Below, piece by piece: positions 4,906 to 5,632 of a stretch of DNA of 5,632 bases. Both the position numbers and the translations under genes were made by a program. Origin of the DNA: a bacterium (lineage in GTDB: Bacteria; Bacillota; Clostridia; Oscillospirales; Acutalibacteraceae); NCBI GenBank assembly GCA_004560045.1, contig SFWF01000083.1, forward strand, positions 1 through 5,632, in the 5' to 3' direction. Under the pieces are notes generated by a model. The model made no database searches and had not been told where the DNA came from. It saw only the letters and a list, made by a program, of their open reading frames with translations. Position 1 is the stretch's first letter; the number at the start of each line of letters is the position of its first letter.

Positions 4906-4934
4906 CCCGCGTCTCAAGGCGCGGGCTTTCTCTT
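4906..4934 (+). terminator. Likely terminator of the four-helix-bundle gene
   Basis: CCCGCGTC (4906-4913) pairs with GGCGCGGG (4918-4925, one G-U pair) around TCAA, followed by CTTTCTCTT. The GC-rich stem and pyrimidine-rich tail suit a plus-strand terminator about 20 nt after the stop codon. The tail is not a pure T-run, so efficiency is uncertain. Confidence 0.5.
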
Positions 4935-4951
4935 TGTTCAAGCCTTAGAGT
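4934..4951. repeat. 3' copy of an 18-nt inverted repeat around tnpA
   Basis: TTGTTCAAGCCTTAGAGT here is the reverse complement of 5454-5471 with one mismatch (17 of 18). In the tnpA mRNA this segment would lie just downstream of the stop codon and could pair with the apical part of the leader hairpin. Confidence 0.8.
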
Positions 4952-4967
4952 CTTTGCCTCTTTGGCT

Positions 4968-4981
4968 ACCCCTAAAGGGGT
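4968..4981. repeat. Short hairpin touching the tnpA stop codon
   Basis: ACCCC-TAAA-GGGGT forms a 5-bp stem with a tetraloop directly after the coding region (minus strand). It may be a weak terminator, though no T-run follows on either strand, or a right-end hairpin of the insertion sequence. Confidence 0.45.
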
Positions 4982-5433
4982 TAATTAAATGGGTCTGCGT
5001 ATTCTTTTACGCTTAACTTATCTAATGCAATATCTGCTTTCTCTTGGTCTTGTATATATTTCTTTATTGTGCTCTCATTTAAGCCTACCGTTGAAACATA
5101 ATATCCTTCTGCCCAAAAGTGTCGGTTGCCAAATTTATACTTTAAATTTGCATGTTTGTCGAACATCATCAGCGCACTTTTTCCTTTCAAGTATCCCATG
5201 AAACTTGCTACGCTTGTTTTAGGCGGTATGCTTAGTAAAAGATGCACATGGTCGGGCATCATATGTCCTTCTATTATTTCCACACCTTTGTATTTGCAGA
5301 GTGTTCTAATTATTTCTTGCAAATCTTTTCGGTATTGATTATATATTATTTTTCTTCGGTATTTTGGAACTATTACTATATGATACTTGCATAACCATTT
5401 TGTATGTGATAAACTATTTGTGCTGTTAGCCAT
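4981..5433 (-). CDS. tnpA: IS200/IS605-family TnpA transposase (Y1 HUH)
   Basis: The 150-residue protein is full length for the family (about 140-155) and looks intact. It opens with the typical SLSHTKWLCKYHIVIVPKYRRK segment (residues 7-28). The metal-binding HUH pair is H62-V63-H64 in PDHVHLLLSIPPK. SFMGYLKGKSALM (about 77-89) and FWAEGYYVSTVG (106-117) are conserved blocks, and the catalytic tyrosine is Y126 in KKYIQDQEKAD, with Q130 nearby. Such enzymes act as dimers that cut single-stranded DNA at hairpin-marked ends, join the ends into a circle and insert it next to a short target. The ATG at 5433 has a good AGGAG (5445-5441), but that sequence is buried in a hairpin, suggesting low translation. 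It is convergent with the four-helix-bundle gene. Confidence 0.95.
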   Translation of the reverse strand: MANSTNSLSHTKWLCKYHIVIVPKYRRKIIYNQYRKDLQEIIRTLCKYKGVEIIEGHMMPDHVHLLLSIPPKTSVASFMGYLKGKSALMMFDKHANLKYKFGNRHFWAEGYYVSTVGLNESTIKKYIQDQEKADIALDKLSVKEYADPFN

Positions 5434-5434
5434 T

Positions 5435-5498
5435 AAAATTCTCCTTTCACAGTACTCTAAGACTTGAACAACCTTATTGTACTACTTAGGAGAATTTT
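5435..5498 (-). promoter_or_regulatory. tnpA leader hairpin sequestering the ribosome binding site
   Basis: AAAATTCTCCT (5435-5445) is perfectly complementary to AGGAGAATTTT (5488-5498). Inside it AGTAC (5451-5455) pairs with GTACT (5479-5483) and TAAG (5458-5461) with CTTA (5473-5476). On the minus-strand mRNA the proximal arm contains the AGGAG of tnpA. This matches the known IS200 strategy of limiting transposase synthesis by occluding the Shine-Dalgarno. Confidence 0.8.
5454..5471. repeat. 5' copy of an 18-nt inverted repeat around tnpA
   Basis: ACTCTAAGACTTGAACAA is the inverted partner of 4934-4951, with one mismatch. It lies in the apical part of the tnpA leader hairpin. Confidence 0.8.
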
Positions 5499-5518
5499 TT
5501 TGTATAACTTTTTACGCA

Positions 5519-5617
5519 CACCCGCATAGCGGGTGGTTGTTTGGTTTGCTCAAAGAGCAAACCAGCCTAAAGGCATTAATACTAATGGGCGGCGCGTCCG
5601 AGCAACGCGCCGCCCAT
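5519..5617. repeat. Hairpin cluster beyond the 5' side of tnpA
   Basis: Four stem-loops follow in under 100 nt: CACCCGC-ATA-GCGGGTG (5519-5535), TGGTTTGCTC with GAGCAAACCA (5542-5551, 5555-5564, loop AAA), GCC-TAAA-GGC (5565-5574), and a 13-bp GC-rich stem ATGGGCGGCGCGT with ACGCGCCGCCCAT (5585-5597, 5605-5617). The order resembles the cluster at 4853-4925: a CACCCG hairpin, a small GCC-type hairpin, AATG, then a GC-rich hairpin. No gene is visible between 5434 and the window end. The large stem might terminate transcription, but no T-run follows on either strand. Confidence 0.7.
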
Positions 5618-5632
5618 GTCTGTCATAGTAAG

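Larger units (their letters stand above)
4934..5498 (-). mobile_element. IS200-type single-gene insertion sequence (ends not exactly defined)
   Basis: The core contains an intact Y1 HUH transposase and no tnpB or other cargo, which is the IS200 arrangement. The limits given are the outermost features tied to the gene: the complementary segment at 4934-4951 on the 3' side and the distal arm of the 5' leader hairpin at 5488-5498. Members of this family have no terminal inverted repeats and make no target duplication, so the ends cannot be read directly. If the similar CACCCG hairpins at 4857 and 5519 are the end structures recognised by the transposase, the element would be about 690 bp, close to the usual IS200 length of about 700. 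Confidence 0.7.

Overview
The window looks chromosomal and most likely comes from a gut-type Clostridia (Oscillospirales/Ruminococcaceae-like) bacterium. I infer this from the gene content (a CpsB-type exopolysaccharide operon, ComM, a TtcA-like enzyme), the near-consensus sigma-A promoters, the CCA-encoding tRNA and the intermediate GC. This is a reading by eye; no database search was made.

Positions 1-1256 (minus strand) hold the start of an exopolysaccharide or capsule operon. A strong promoter (TTGACA-18-TATAAT) overlaps the comM stop codon. It is followed by a startless remnant of a Wzz/CpsC-like membrane protein, a previously unlisted 37-residue tyrosine-rich ORF, a CpsB/YwqE-type PHP phosphatase whose start overlaps that ORF, and the first 48 codons of a membrane protein of the polysaccharide locus. 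The autokinase (CpsD) expected here is absent. Only a tyrosine-rich tail like that of such kinases remains.

Positions 1253-3744 hold two housekeeping genes, comM (minus) and a ttcA-like PP-loop enzyme (plus). They diverge from back-to-back promoters with a perfect 6-bp dyad between them.

Positions 3890-4242 hold a tRNA-Leu(UAA) transcription unit. The first 22 nt of the tRNA, plus 6 nt of leader, are duplicated upstream of a GC-rich, hairpin-forming insert of about 144 nt, so promoter, 5' tRNA fragment, insert and intact tRNA lie in one unit ending in a strong terminator.

Positions 4243-5632 are an accessory block. It starts with an array of nine short hairpins whose linkers are GTATGTAAT-like in the first half and the exact reverse complement (ATTACATAC-like) in the second half. 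A promoter begins in the last hairpin and drives a small four-helix-bundle protein of the 23S-IVS/Avd superfamily. Next comes a single-gene IS200-type element with an intact HUH transposase. Its ribosome binding site is buried in a 5' hairpin, and an 18-nt segment of its 5' leader is complementary to its 3' flank. Related hairpin clusters lie on both sides of the transposase gene. The most novel-looking unit is the hairpin array with the four-helix-bundle gene; the tRNA duplication with its insert and the tyrosine-rich mini-ORF come next.
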